A stretch of 64,000 nt of DNA. It comes from Cellulomonas alba. GTDB lineage: Bacteria; Actinomycetota; Actinomycetes; Actinomycetales; Cellulomonadaceae. The stretch lies in assembly GCF_030362835.1 (NCBI RefSeq), contig NZ_JAUCGQ010000001.1, positions 186,001 through 250,000 on the forward strand, written 5' to 3'. The position numbers were made by a program, and so were the translations under genes. Under the pieces are notes generated by a model. It did no database searches and was not told the DNA's origin. It saw only the letters and a program-made list of their open reading frames with translations. Positions 56,463 to 64,000 of this stretch are shown here, piece after piece (position 1 is the first letter of the stretch; every line of letters starts with the position of its first letter).

Positions 56463-56648
56463 CGTGCTCCTGACGTGCGGGGACGTGGACCGACCCGGCA
56501 GCCTCGCGCCGGGCGACGCCCCAGCGTAGCCAGGCGCCCGTCCCCCGCGACGCGCCGCCCGCGGGGGTCGGCGCCGTGCTTCTCGCCCTGCCGTGGGCCG
56601 GCGGACCCGCCGGGCGGGGCTCGCGGGGTCGTCTATACGATGGCGGGC

Positions 56649-57689
56649 ATGCCTGCTCCGACTGCCCTGCCCGTCGTCGAGCCGGTGACCGACCGCGTCG
56701 CCTGGGACGCGCTGGTCCGCTCCCTCGGCGGGCACCCGCTCCAGCTGTGGGGCTGGGGCGAGGTCAAGGCCACCGGCCCGTGGCGCGCGCATCGGCTCCA
56801 GGTCCGCTCCGGCGACCGCACGATCGGCGCCGCGCAGGTGCTCGTGCGCGCGCTGCCGTTCCCGTTCCGCGCGCTGTCCTACGTGCCGCGCGGACCGGCC
56901 GTCGCGCCCGCCGACCCAGAGGCTCCCGTCGGGTACGGCGTCGGCGACGAGGCGACGCGCGCGTCGGTGACCGCGGCCGTCGTCGCGTGGTGCCGTTCGA
57001 ACGTCGGGGGCGTCGGCGTCAGCCTCGAGCCCGACTGGCCGGCCGGCACGCCCACCACGATCCCCGGCGCCGCGCCGGGACCGGAGCCGATCCTGTGCGA
57101 GTCGACGCTGATCCTCGACCTCACGCGCACGCAGGACGAGCTGATGGCGGCGATGAGCCGCACGACGCGCTCGGACGTGCGCAAGGGCGGGCGCGACGTC
57201 GAGGTCCGCCGCGTGACCGAGGAGGACGACGTCCGCGCCGTGCTCGGCGTCTACCACGAGACCGCGCTGCGGGCCGGGTTCGCCCTGCACGACGACGACT
57301 ACTACCTGTCGGTGCACCGCGAGCTCGGCGACGACTCCGTGCTGGTCGCGGCGTTCCAGGACGGCCGGCCCTGCTCGTTCGTGTGGGACGCCGTCTCCGG
57401 GTCGACGGCGTTCGAGCTCTACGGCGGCGTCAACGACGCGGGCCGCAAGGCGCGCGCCAACGCGCCCGTGAAGTGGCACGCGGTCCGCCTGGCGCAGGAC
57501 GCCGGGCTGCTGCGCTACGACATGAACGGCCTGCTCAACGACGGGATCTCCGAGTTCAAGCGCTCCTTCGCCGACCACGAGGACCTGCTCGTCGGGACGA
57601 TCGACGTGCCGTTCTCGCCGCTGTACCGCGTGTGGGTGCGCGCGATCCCGTGGGGGAAGAAGGCGCTGCGGCGGCTGCGCCGCGGCTGA
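56649..57689 (+). CDS. FemX/FemAB-type aminoacyltransferase (peptidoglycan branch peptide synthesis)
   Basis: 346 residues from the ATG at 56649; an in-frame ATG at 56640 is the alternative. No Shine-Dalgarno is visible, but TATACG at 56634-56639 is a fair -10 box that would make the mRNA start at about 56649, i.e. leaderless. Family features: two GNAT-like halves; WGWGEVKATGPWRAHRLQV, PFRALSYVPRGPAV, MSRTTRSDVRKGGRDVEV, AFELYGGVNDAGRKARANAPVKWHAVRLAQDAG (read in parts) and DMNGLLNDGISEFKRSF. These enzymes transfer amino acids from tRNA to lipid II or to peptidoglycan precursors. Confidence 0.85.
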   Translation: MPAPTALPVVEPVTDRVAWDALVRSLGGHPLQLWGWGEVKATGPWRAHRLQVRSGDRTIGAAQVLVRALPFPFRALSYVPRGPAVAPADPEAPVGYGVGDEATRASVTAAVVAWCRSNVGGVGVSLEPDWPAGTPTTIPGAAPGPEPILCESTLILDLTRTQDELMAAMSRTTRSDVRKGGRDVEVRRVTEEDDVRAVLGVYHETALRAGFALHDDDYYLSVHRELGDDSVLVAAFQDGRPCSFVWDAVSGSTAFELYGGVNDAGRKARANAPVKWHAVRLAQDAGLLRYDMNGLLNDGISEFKRSFADHEDLLVGTIDVPFSPLYRVWVRAIPWGKKALRRLRRG

Positions 57690-57692
57690 CCA

Positions 57693-57730
57693 GGCCGCCG
57701 GGCGAGCGACCCCCTCGCCCGGGTGCGGCC
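57693..57730. terminator. Bidirectional hairpin terminator
   Basis: CCGGGCGAG/CTCGCCCGG with a 7-base loop, extended by an outer GGCCG/CGGCC pair. It lies between the convergent FemX-like and matrixin-like genes. Confidence 0.75.
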
Positions 57731-57741
57731 CTGAGCCGCCC

Positions 57742-58761
57742 TCACAGGCGCGGCTCGCAGGCCCCCTCACCGAGCAGCGCGAGGCCCGCCAGGTCACCGG
57801 CCCCGAATGCGTTCACGCCCCGCGTCCCGCTGGGATTCATCACCTGGCTGGGATCGGCGACGTGGTCGAGCCCGACGAGGTGCGCGAGCTCGTGCATGAC
57901 GACGGTGACGCCCTGGCCGTCGAGTCGCTGGGCGTTCATGACCTGCACGGCGTCGAGCTCCACGGTCCCCACCACGTCGACCATCAGCCGGCCGTCGGCG
58001 GTCACCGCGATCGGCATCGTCAGGCCTGCGACAGCGCCCTGGAGACGGAAGTCCTGCTTCTCGCTCGTCCACGCGATCAGCACGGGCACGAATCGGTCCC
58101 CATAGCGATCGGGCTCGCTGAACGGCCGAACGCGCCGCACGTCGAGCGCCTCGTCGGTGCGTCCGTCGTCCACGAACACCAGGCCCGTCGCGGCGCTGAC
58201 CGCGGCCACCGCCTCATCGATCAGCTCATCTCCGCCCGCGGGCGCGTCACCGGTCGTCACGTAGTGGATCGGGCGGCACGGATCCCACGCGACTGGTGTG
58301 ATCCCGTCGGGCTGGGTGTGGAGGAACTTGTAGGACGAGCTCGTCTCGCTCAGTGCCGGCGGATGACCCAGAGGGGTCGCACCCTCCTCGTACCCCGGCG
58401 TCGGATAGCCCAAGGCGCGCAGGACGCCGGCGGGGATCGCCGGGTCGGCGGGATCCGCGCCGGTCGACTCCCCGGTCGTGGCGGGCGGCTCGGCCTCGAC
58501 GACAACTCGCGGTTCGGTCTTGTCGGGCTGGAGAGCCGACCAGCCACCCCCGACGACGAGACCGAGGGCCACGAGCAGGATCACCTGACCGGGCCGGGGG
58601 ACGCGATTCCGTCGGGGCTCGACCGGCTGAGCCGGGGAGCCCGCGGGTGAGCCGGCCTGATCCCAGGGTCCGGGCGCAGGCGTCTCGGGGAGCCACAGCG
58701 AGCCGGGGAGGCCTTCGGCGGCGCGCGGGCGGTCCTCCTGCGGCGAGTGGTTCTCCGGCAA
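57742..58761 (-). CDS. Membrane-anchored matrixin-like zinc metalloprotease
   Basis: 339 residues from a TTG start supported by GGAAGG 7 bases upstream. A Pro-rich cytoplasmic segment of about 60 residues precedes one transmembrane helix (VILLVALGLVVGGGWSAL), so the catalytic domain faces outside. The zinc motif HELAHLVGLDH gives His290, Glu291, His294 and His300, and VMNPS eight residues later is the Met-turn, a complete metzincin (M10-like) centre. RPIHYVTTGD and GLVFVDDGR resemble the matrixin start. No propeptide cysteine switch is evident. Substrate unknown. Confidence 0.87.
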   Translation of the reverse strand: MPENHSPQEDRPRAAEGLPGSLWLPETPAPGPWDQAGSPAGSPAQPVEPRRNRVPRPGQVILLVALGLVVGGGWSALQPDKTEPRVVVEAEPPATTGESTGADPADPAIPAGVLRALGYPTPGYEEGATPLGHPPALSETSSSYKFLHTQPDGITPVAWDPCRPIHYVTTGDAPAGGDELIDEAVAAVSAATGLVFVDDGRTDEALDVRRVRPFSEPDRYGDRFVPVLIAWTSEKQDFRLQGAVAGLTMPIAVTADGRLMVDVVGTVELDAVQVMNAQRLDGQGVTVVMHELAHLVGLDHVADPSQVMNPSGTRGVNAFGAGDLAGLALLGEGACEPRL

Positions 58762-58827
58762 CGCATGCCTTCCGGTCGGCGGGTCTACGCCGATTCATCG
58801 GCGCGTCCCGTGCAGGCCTGAAGGCAG

Positions 58828-58874
58828 ACGACGAACCCGCGGCCGCGCCGGAGCGCATGCCGCGGGTTCGTCGT
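58828..58874. terminator. Hairpin terminator after gnd
   Basis: A perfect 15-bp stem (ACGACGAACCCGCGG and complement) with a 17-base loop, 21 bp beyond the gnd stop on the minus strand. Confidence 0.75.
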
Positions 58875-58894
58875 GAGCGGGCGAGCGACTCCGC

Positions 58895-60346
58895 TCAGGC
58901 GTCCTGCTCGCTGCGGTCGCCGGACCACAGCGTGTGGAACGTGCCCTCGCGGTCCGTCCGGCGGTAGGTGTGAGCGCCGAAGAAGTCGCGCTGAGCCTGG
59001 ATCAGCGCGGCGGGCAGGCGCTCGGCCCGCACCCCGTCGTAGTACGCGAGCGACGACGAGAACGCCGGGGTCGGGACGCCGTGCAGCGCGGCTCCCGCCA
59101 CGACCCGACGCCACGCTGCGACGCCGTTGCCCACCGCCGACGTGAAGTACTCGTCGGCGAGCAGCAGCGGCAGGTTCGCGTCGCGCTCGTAGGCCTCCGT
59201 GATGCGGTTGAGGAACCGCGCGCGGATGATGCAGCCGCCGCGCCAGATGCGCGCCATCGCCCCGCGGTCGATGTCCCAGCCGTTCTGCTCCGAGGCCGCG
59301 GCGATCTGGTCGAAGCCCTGGCTGTACGCCACGACCTTCGACGCGTAGAGCGCGAGGCGGACGTCCTCGATGAACGCGTCACGGTCGCTGATGTCCCACG
59401 GCGTCGTGTCGGCCGGGAGCGTGCCGCGGGCGGCCTCGCGCTGCGGCACGCCGCCCGAGAGGGCGCGCGCGAACGTCGCCTCCGCGATGCCGGTGATCGG
59501 CACGCCGAGGTCGAGGGCGTTCTGCACCGTCCAGCGGCCGGTGCCCTTCTGCTCGGCCTGGTCGAGCACGACGTCGACGAACGCGCTGCCCGTCGCGGCG
59601 TCGACGTGCTGCAGCACGTCGGCCGTGATCTCGATGAGGAACGACTCGAGGTCGCCCGTGTTCCAGTCGGCGAAGATCTGCCCGATCTCCGCGGCGCTCG
59701 CGCCGAGGCCCTGGCGCAGCAGGTCGTAGGCCTCCGCGATGAGCTGCATGTCGGCGTACTCGATGCCGTTGTGCACCATCTTGACGAAGTGCCCGGCGCC
59801 GTCCGGGCCGACGTACGTGCAGCACGGCACGCCGTCGACCTTCGCGCTGATGGCCTCGAGGATCGGGCCGAGGCTCTCGTACGACTCGCGCGTGCCGCCC
59901 GGCATGATCGACGGACCGAGCAGCGCGCCCTCCTCGCCGCCGGACACGCCCGAGCCGACGAAGTGCAGGCCCCGGGCGCGCAGCGCGTTCTCGCGGCGGA
60001 TCGTGTCGGGGAAGTGCGCGTTGCCCGCGTCGACGACGATGTCGCCCTCCTCGAGCAGCGGCACGAGCTCGTCGATGACGGCGTCGGTCGGGCCGCCGGC
60101 CTTGACCATGATCACGATCTTGCGCGGGCGCTCGAGGCTCGCGACGAAGTCCTCGACCGACTCGCTCGCGACGAACGTGCCCTCGTCCCCGTGGTCGTCG
60201 ACGAGCGACTGCGTCTTGGCGAACGTGCGGTTGTGGATCGCCACCGTGTAGCCGTGCCGGGCGAAGTTGCGCGCGAGGTTGCGGCCCATCACCGCCAGCC
60301 CGGTGACGCCGATCTGGGCGCTTGCGACCTGCGAGTTCGCGGTCAT
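58895..60346 (-). CDS. gnd: 6-phosphogluconate dehydrogenase (NADP+, decarboxylating)
   Basis: 483 residues; ATG with AAGGAGCA upstream. It oxidises 6-phosphogluconate to ribulose 5-phosphate in the pentose phosphate pathway, giving NADPH. NADP-binding VTGLAVMGRNLARNFARHGY; GDIVVDAGNAHFPDT; substrate motifs FVGSGVSGGEEGALLGPSIM and GAGHFVKMVHNGIEYADMQL with the catalytic Lys; C-terminal SAVGNGVAAWRRV. It has the full length of the long, dimeric form. It is monocistronic, divergent from the DUF3000 gene. Confidence 0.96.
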   Translation of the reverse strand: MTANSQVASAQIGVTGLAVMGRNLARNFARHGYTVAIHNRTFAKTQSLVDDHGDEGTFVASESVEDFVASLERPRKIVIMVKAGGPTDAVIDELVPLLEEGDIVVDAGNAHFPDTIRRENALRARGLHFVGSGVSGGEEGALLGPSIMPGGTRESYESLGPILEAISAKVDGVPCCTYVGPDGAGHFVKMVHNGIEYADMQLIAEAYDLLRQGLGASAAEIGQIFADWNTGDLESFLIEITADVLQHVDAATGSAFVDVVLDQAEQKGTGRWTVQNALDLGVPITGIAEATFARALSGGVPQREAARGTLPADTTPWDISDRDAFIEDVRLALYASKVVAYSQGFDQIAAASEQNGWDIDRGAMARIWRGGCIIRARFLNRITEAYERDANLPLLLADEYFTSAVGNGVAAWRRVVAGAALHGVPTPAFSSSLAYYDGVRAERLPAALIQAQRDFFGAHTYRRTDREGTFHTLWSGDRSEQDA

Positions 60347-60563
60347 GCGGGGTGCTCCTTCGGTTCGACGGCCGTCGCGGCGCGCTGCGGCGCAGGCCGG
60401 GACGACGACCGGGTGATGGCTGCCGAACCAGCGTAGCCGCGGGCCTCTCGCGCGCCTCGGGCCTGCCCGAGCGTCGAGATCACAGCCGCCGACGCCGAAC
60501 TGTGATCCGGGCGCGGCGCGCCGAACGGCGCCGGTGTCGGCGCACGCGCCTACCATCCGATCC

Positions 60564-61148
60564 GTGACCCCCGCCGGCCCGGACGAGGTGCCCGTCGACT
60601 TCCTCGACGCGCTCCGATCGCTGCGCCGCGTGACCGTCCGCCCCGAGGTCGTCCTCGACGAGGTGCCCGGGCCGTCGCGCATCGCGCCGTACACCGCGGC
60701 GCTCACGGCCGAGGTCCGCACGGCCCGCCGCTCGGTGTCCGCATCCGAGCTCGCGTCCGGCCGGTTCGTCGTGCTGTACGACCCCGCCGGTCAGGAGGCG
60801 TGGGACGGCTGCTTCCGGCTCGTCACGCTCGTGCGCGCGACGCTCGAGCACGAGGTCGGGGAGGACCCGCTGCTCGCGGAGGTCGCGTGGAGCTGGTTCG
60901 GCGACGCCCTCGCGTCGGTCGGGCTCGACGCGCACGCCGCAGGAGGCACCGTGACACGCGTCCTGTCGCAGAGCTTCGGGGCCCTCGAGCGCCGAGCGGA
61001 GCAGACGGAGCTCGAGATCCGCGCCTCGTGGACGGCGTCCGACTCGGACCTCGGTGACCACCTGCGCGCGTGGGCCACCCTGCTGTGCACGGCCGCGGGG
61101 CTCGAGCCGCTGCCCGACGGCGTGGTGCCGATCGGGCCACGCCACTGA
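60564..61148 (+). CDS. DUF3000 protein
   Basis: 194 residues from the GTG at 60564; open frame extends to 60534. VPVDFLDALRSLRRVTVRPEVVLDEVPGPSRIAPYTAAL (read in parts), SGRFVVLYDPAGQEAWDGCFRLV and EVAWSWFGDAL match this actinobacteria-restricted family, which usually lies beside RNase D. No biochemical role is known. Confidence 0.88.
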   Translation: MTPAGPDEVPVDFLDALRSLRRVTVRPEVVLDEVPGPSRIAPYTAALTAEVRTARRSVSASELASGRFVVLYDPAGQEAWDGCFRLVTLVRATLEHEVGEDPLLAEVAWSWFGDALASVGLDAHAAGGTVTRVLSQSFGALERRAEQTELEIRASWTASDSDLGDHLRAWATLLCTAAGLEPLPDGVVPIGPRH

Positions 61149-61263
61149 CGACCGCGGGCCGCCGAGGTCGTGCGCTCAAGGCCGTCTCCGTCTCCGCCGA
61201 TGGGCCACCTGTGCGCATCTCGTCGAGACCCGTCCCCATGAGTGCCGCGCGCTCGCCGCGCTC

Positions 61264-61896
61264 ATGAGCGACCGACGACGGGGACCCAAGATCCGTCCGT
61301 GCCCCTGCGACGAGAGCTCCGGCTGGACCTTGCATGGCTGGGTCGACGGCATCCTGTTCCGCGCGGCCACCCGTCGGACGAAGTTCCTCGGTCTGCCCGT
61401 GATGAACCCGGGCACCCGGCGCGAGGTCACCGTCGGGCGCTCGTTGACCGGCCGGCCCGGCTACCGGATGCGCGCGTTCGGACCCAACCACCAGATCGGG
61501 TTCTCGCGCCTCGGCGTCCGCGGTGAGCTGTGGCTGGCCGCGGGCGACGGCGTGTTCGTCAGCTGCTCGTCCTCACCCAGGGGCGGGGACGCGATCGAGT
61601 CGTCGGTCCGCGACGGCCTGCAGCACGCGGTGCGCGTCCACGGCGCCTCGCTCGTCGAGGACGTCTCGGCCACGACGCTCGCGGGCCGCGCGAGCCAGCG
61701 CTACGTCCTGCACGTGCCGAGCGCCAGCGGCCGGGAGTTCCGCGCGGTCGAACGCGTCTTCGCGCGCGGGAGGTGGCGGTACGTGGTCGGCGTCCTCGGG
61801 CCCACGGCCGCGCCCGAGGAGGCCTGGGCGCGCGCCGAGCAGATGCTCGCGAGCTGGCGCTGGGAACGTCCCGACCCGAGAGAGGTGGCCCCCTGA
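61264..61896 (+). CDS. Hypothetical protein
   Basis: 210 residues from the ATG at 61264; start uncertain, since no good ribosome site is seen and ATG codons nearby (61240, 61402) are alternatives in or near frame. SGWTLHGWVDGILFRAATRRT, ELWLAAGDGVFVSCSSSP, GLQHAVRVHGASLVEDVSATTL and RWRYVVGVLGPTAAPEEAWARAEQMLASW suggest a small alpha-beta domain. Not recognised; no membrane helix. Confidence 0.55.
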   Translation: MSDRRRGPKIRPCPCDESSGWTLHGWVDGILFRAATRRTKFLGLPVMNPGTRREVTVGRSLTGRPGYRMRAFGPNHQIGFSRLGVRGELWLAAGDGVFVSCSSSPRGGDAIESSVRDGLQHAVRVHGASLVEDVSATTLAGRASQRYVLHVPSASGREFRAVERVFARGRWRYVVGVLGPTAAPEEAWARAEQMLASWRWERPDPREVAP

Positions 61897-61975
61897 CTGC
61901 CGCGCCGGTGACGATGCGGCATCGCACGGGCGCGCCGCGCTCAAGTGCGCGCCCCGACCTGCCGATCCTGTGGAC

Positions 61976-62488
61976 GTGAGCATCGAACCCCTACGCCGCG
62001 ACGTGCCGCAGCTGCGCCGTCCGGACGTCCGGGTCGTCCCCACCGGGCGGCCGTCGGCCGTCGCGGGGCAGCCGATGTGTCTCGTGGTCAGCGAGGTCGC
62101 CGACGGCGACGGCACCGCCCTGGTGCGCACGCTGCGCCGGCGCGGCACGCACCGCGTCGTGGTGCTGACGCGGCGGGCCAGCCGCAGCGAGATCGGCGTG
62201 CTCCTCGCGGGTGGCGTGCGCGGTGCGGTCGCCGGGCTCACCGCCCAGTCGGTCGCCCGCCAGCCGGCCGCTCCCCCGCCGCAGCAGCCGCTGCCGGAGC
62301 TCACGGCGCGCGAGATCAGCGTGCTGCGCCTCGTGGCCGAGGGGCAGAGCAACAAGCTGATCGGCGACGCGCTCGGCCTCTCGGCGCTCACGGTCAAGAG
62401 CCACCTCGCGCGCATCTCCCGCAAGCTCGGCACGGGTGACCGCGCCGAGCTCGTGGCCATGGTCATCCGGGCGGGCGTCCTGCGCTGA
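61976..62488 (+). CDS. LuxR-type HTH regulator with degenerate receiver domain
   Basis: 170 residues from GTG. The C-terminal LuxR helix-turn-helix is complete: LTAREISVLRLVAEGQSNKLIGDALGLSALTVKSHLARISRKLGTGDRAEL (read in parts). The N-terminal half keeps strands of a receiver-like fold (MCLVVSEVADGDGT, HRVVVLTRRASRSEI, LAGGVRGAVAG) but lacks the phospho-acceptor Asp and acidic pair, so it is not a normal two-component target. No kinase is near. It lies between the DUF3000 region and RNase D. Confidence 0.82.
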   Translation: MSIEPLRRDVPQLRRPDVRVVPTGRPSAVAGQPMCLVVSEVADGDGTALVRTLRRRGTHRVVVLTRRASRSEIGVLLAGGVRGAVAGLTAQSVARQPAAPPPQQPLPELTAREISVLRLVAEGQSNKLIGDALGLSALTVKSHLARISRKLGTGDRAELVAMVIRAGVLR

Positions 62489-62570
62489 GCGTCCGTGACG
62501 CTGCGCACAACCGCGCGCGTGCCCGCGCGGCCTGCGCGGATGCGCCACGCTCCTCGCCTACCGTGGTCTC

Positions 62571-63836
62571 ATGCGACCGTCGGGGCTCGAGGAGCCTGTC
62601 CCGTCCGGGGACGAGGCACAGCCTGACGCCCCGGTCGTCCCCCTGCTCGAGCCCGCCGAGGGCGTGCCGCCGGTGATCGAGACGCCCGAGGCGTTCGCGG
62701 CCGCCGTCGAACGGTTCGGGGCCGGCACGGGCCCCGTGGCGGTCGACGCCGAGCGAGCCTCGGGCTACCGGTACGGCCAGCGCAGCTATCTCGTCCAGCT
62801 CCGCCGCGAAGGTGCCGGCACCGCGCTCATCGACCCGATCGCGGTCCCTGACCTGTCGCCGCTGTCGGACGCGCTCGTGGGTGTGGAGTGGGTGCTGCAC
62901 GCCGCGTCGCAGGACCTGCCCGGGCTCGCCGAGCAGGGCATGCACCCGAGCCGCGTGTTCGACACCGAGCTCGCCGCGCGCCTGCTCGGCATGGAGCGCG
63001 TGGGCCTCGCCGCGGTCGTCGCGGACACCCTCGGGCTCGGGCTGGCCAAGGAGCACTCGGCGGTCGACTGGTCGACGCGACCGCTGCCGGACGAGTGGCT
63101 GCGCTACGCCGCGCTCGACGTCGAGGTGCTCGTCGAGGTGCGCGAGGTGCTCGCCGAGCGACTCGCGGTCGCCGGCAAGGCCGAGTGGGCGGCGCAGGAG
63201 TTCGAGGCCGTCCGGACGGCTCCCCCCGCTCCCCCGCGCGCCGAGCCGTGGCGACGCGTCTCCGGGCTGCACGCGATCCGCGACGCGCGCCGCCTGGCCG
63301 TGGTCCGCGAGCTGTGGCAGACGCGCGACGCCAACGCACGCCAGCGCGACATCTCGCCCGGCCGCGTGCTGCCCGACGCCGCGATCGTCGCCGCCGCGCA
63401 GGCCATGCCGCGGTCCGTCCCGCAGCTGACGGCGCTCCCCGCCTTCTCCGGCAAGGGCACCCGTCGGCGCGCCACGCTGTGGCAGCAGGCGATCGACCGC
63501 GCGCTCGCGCTCCCCGACGCGGACCTGCCGTCGGTGCGCGGTCCGAAGTCGGACGCGCCGCCTCCGCCGCGGGCCTGGGCCGACAAGGACCCCGCGGCGG
63601 CCGATCGCCTCACCGCGGCGCGCGCGGCAGTCGCGGTGCTCGCAGCCGAGCACGACGTGCCGGTCGAGAACCTGCTCCAGCCCGATCTGCTCCGCCGACT
63701 GTGCTGGGCCCCGCCCGCGGTGCTCGACGCCGAGTCGATCGGTGCGCAGCTCGCGGCCGGCGGCGCGCGCCCGTGGCAGGCGGCGCTCGTGACGCCCGCG
63801 CTCGTCGACGCGTTCGCATCGATCTCCGCCACCTGA
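62571..63836 (+). CDS. rnd: Ribonuclease D-like 3'-5' exonuclease with HRDC domain
   Basis: 421 residues. The DEDD exonuclease core is visible: VAVDAERASGYRYGQRSYLVQL (DxE), WVLHAASQDLPGLAEQGMHP (Asp), FDTELAARLLG and LRYAALDVEVLVEV (YxxxD). HRDC-like helices follow (ARRLAVVRELWQTRDANARQRDISPGRVLPDAAIVAAA, read in parts) and a second at the C-terminus. It trims 3' ends of stable RNAs. The adjacent DUF3000 gene is the usual neighbour. Confidence 0.93.
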   Translation: MRPSGLEEPVPSGDEAQPDAPVVPLLEPAEGVPPVIETPEAFAAAVERFGAGTGPVAVDAERASGYRYGQRSYLVQLRREGAGTALIDPIAVPDLSPLSDALVGVEWVLHAASQDLPGLAEQGMHPSRVFDTELAARLLGMERVGLAAVVADTLGLGLAKEHSAVDWSTRPLPDEWLRYAALDVEVLVEVREVLAERLAVAGKAEWAAQEFEAVRTAPPAPPRAEPWRRVSGLHAIRDARRLAVVRELWQTRDANARQRDISPGRVLPDAAIVAAAQAMPRSVPQLTALPAFSGKGTRRRATLWQQAIDRALALPDADLPSVRGPKSDAPPPPRAWADKDPAAADRLTAARAAVAVLAAEHDVPVENLLQPDLLRRLCWAPPAVLDAESIGAQLAAGGARPWQAALVTPALVDAFASISAT

Positions 63837-63968
63837 CGGCCGGCGCGTCGCCGCTGGTCACAGGCCCGGTGATCCCTCCTGGCGAGCAGACCCCGACCCC
63901 GGCCACGGACGCGCGTGGCGGGCACCGCCGCTCACGTGGCGCACGTCACGATCACCCTCGTCGGCGGT

Positions 63969-63984
63969 GTTACTCTTCGGTAAC
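63969..63984. promoter_or_regulatory. Inverted repeat at the right edge, possible operator
   Basis: GTTAC-TCTTCG-GTAAC lies in the 164-bp stretch after RNase D, close to the window end, probably in the promoter of the next rightward gene. Its size suits a TetR-type operator; the gene it controls is not visible. Confidence 0.4.
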
Positions 63985-64000
63985 TTCCGGCCGCGCAAGG

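Noticed and set aside
63858..63870. Third copy of the GTCACAGGGG element
   Set aside because: Only GGTCACAGG agrees, followed by unrelated bases and with no gene of the locus nearby.

Overview
The window is about 64 kb of very GC-rich DNA from an actinobacterium. Gene content points to Cellulomonas or a close relative: a complete C50-carotenoid cluster, the glgX-treY-treZ pathway, a DUF222/HNH gene, an SsgA-like protein, DUF3000 next to RNase D, and a D-aspartate-ligase-like ATP-grasp enzyme near a FemX-type transferase. The genus is an inference; the phylum is well supported. Genes are densely packed, many starts are GTG or TTG, and operons are held together by ATGA/GTGA stop-start overlaps. 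No insertion sequence, prophage, plasmid origin or CRISPR array was seen.

Layout. 1-7.9 kb: an unrecognised locus of three large paralogous beta-rich proteins (two leftward, one rightward), a metzincin protease without a signal peptide and a small partner protein. A perfect 32-bp palindrome lies between the divergent paralogs and half of it recurs before the protease pair. 8-12 kb: metal transport (a CDF exporter, and a ZIP transporter behind an iron box), a lipoprotein, a DUF1269-like protein and a frameshifted membrane gene. 12.2-15.5 kb: four tRNA genes around pabB-pabC (p-aminobenzoate for folate) and an SsgA-like gene. 15.8-23.6 kb: a full kdp potassium operon with its sensor and regulator, plus a second small membrane ORF before kdpF. 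23.7-30.1 kb: hydrolase, polar amino-acid ABC transporter, PAP2-type membrane enzyme, DUF488 protein and FAD-dependent reductase. 30.2-36.4 kb: a divergent MarR regulator and idi-crtE-crtB-crtI-crtYe-crtYf-crtEb, which should make a C50 carotenoid. 36.5-43 kb: glgX-treY-treZ, turning glycogen into trehalose. 43-46.5 kb: HNH protein, GH16-like protein and ZapE. 46.7-55.3 kb: an assimilatory sulfate operon (sir-cysH-cysD-cysN-cysG) behind a Cys-rich leader peptide, continuing without a clear break into a RibD-like reductase, a small conserved protein and the ATP-grasp ligase. 55.3-57.7 kb: a DegT-like PLP enzyme and FemX; with the ligase they suggest peptidoglycan cross-bridge synthesis. 57.7-63.8 kb: membrane-anchored matrixin-like protease, gnd, DUF3000, two small genes and RNase D.

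The two places most worth following up are the three-paralog/protease locus with its palindrome (1-7.97 kb), for which I know no described system, and the cysteine leader/attenuator ahead of the sulfur operon (46.7-46.9 kb). Starts were chosen from Shine-Dalgarno spacing and overlap with neighbours; several remain alternatives, as noted in the entries.
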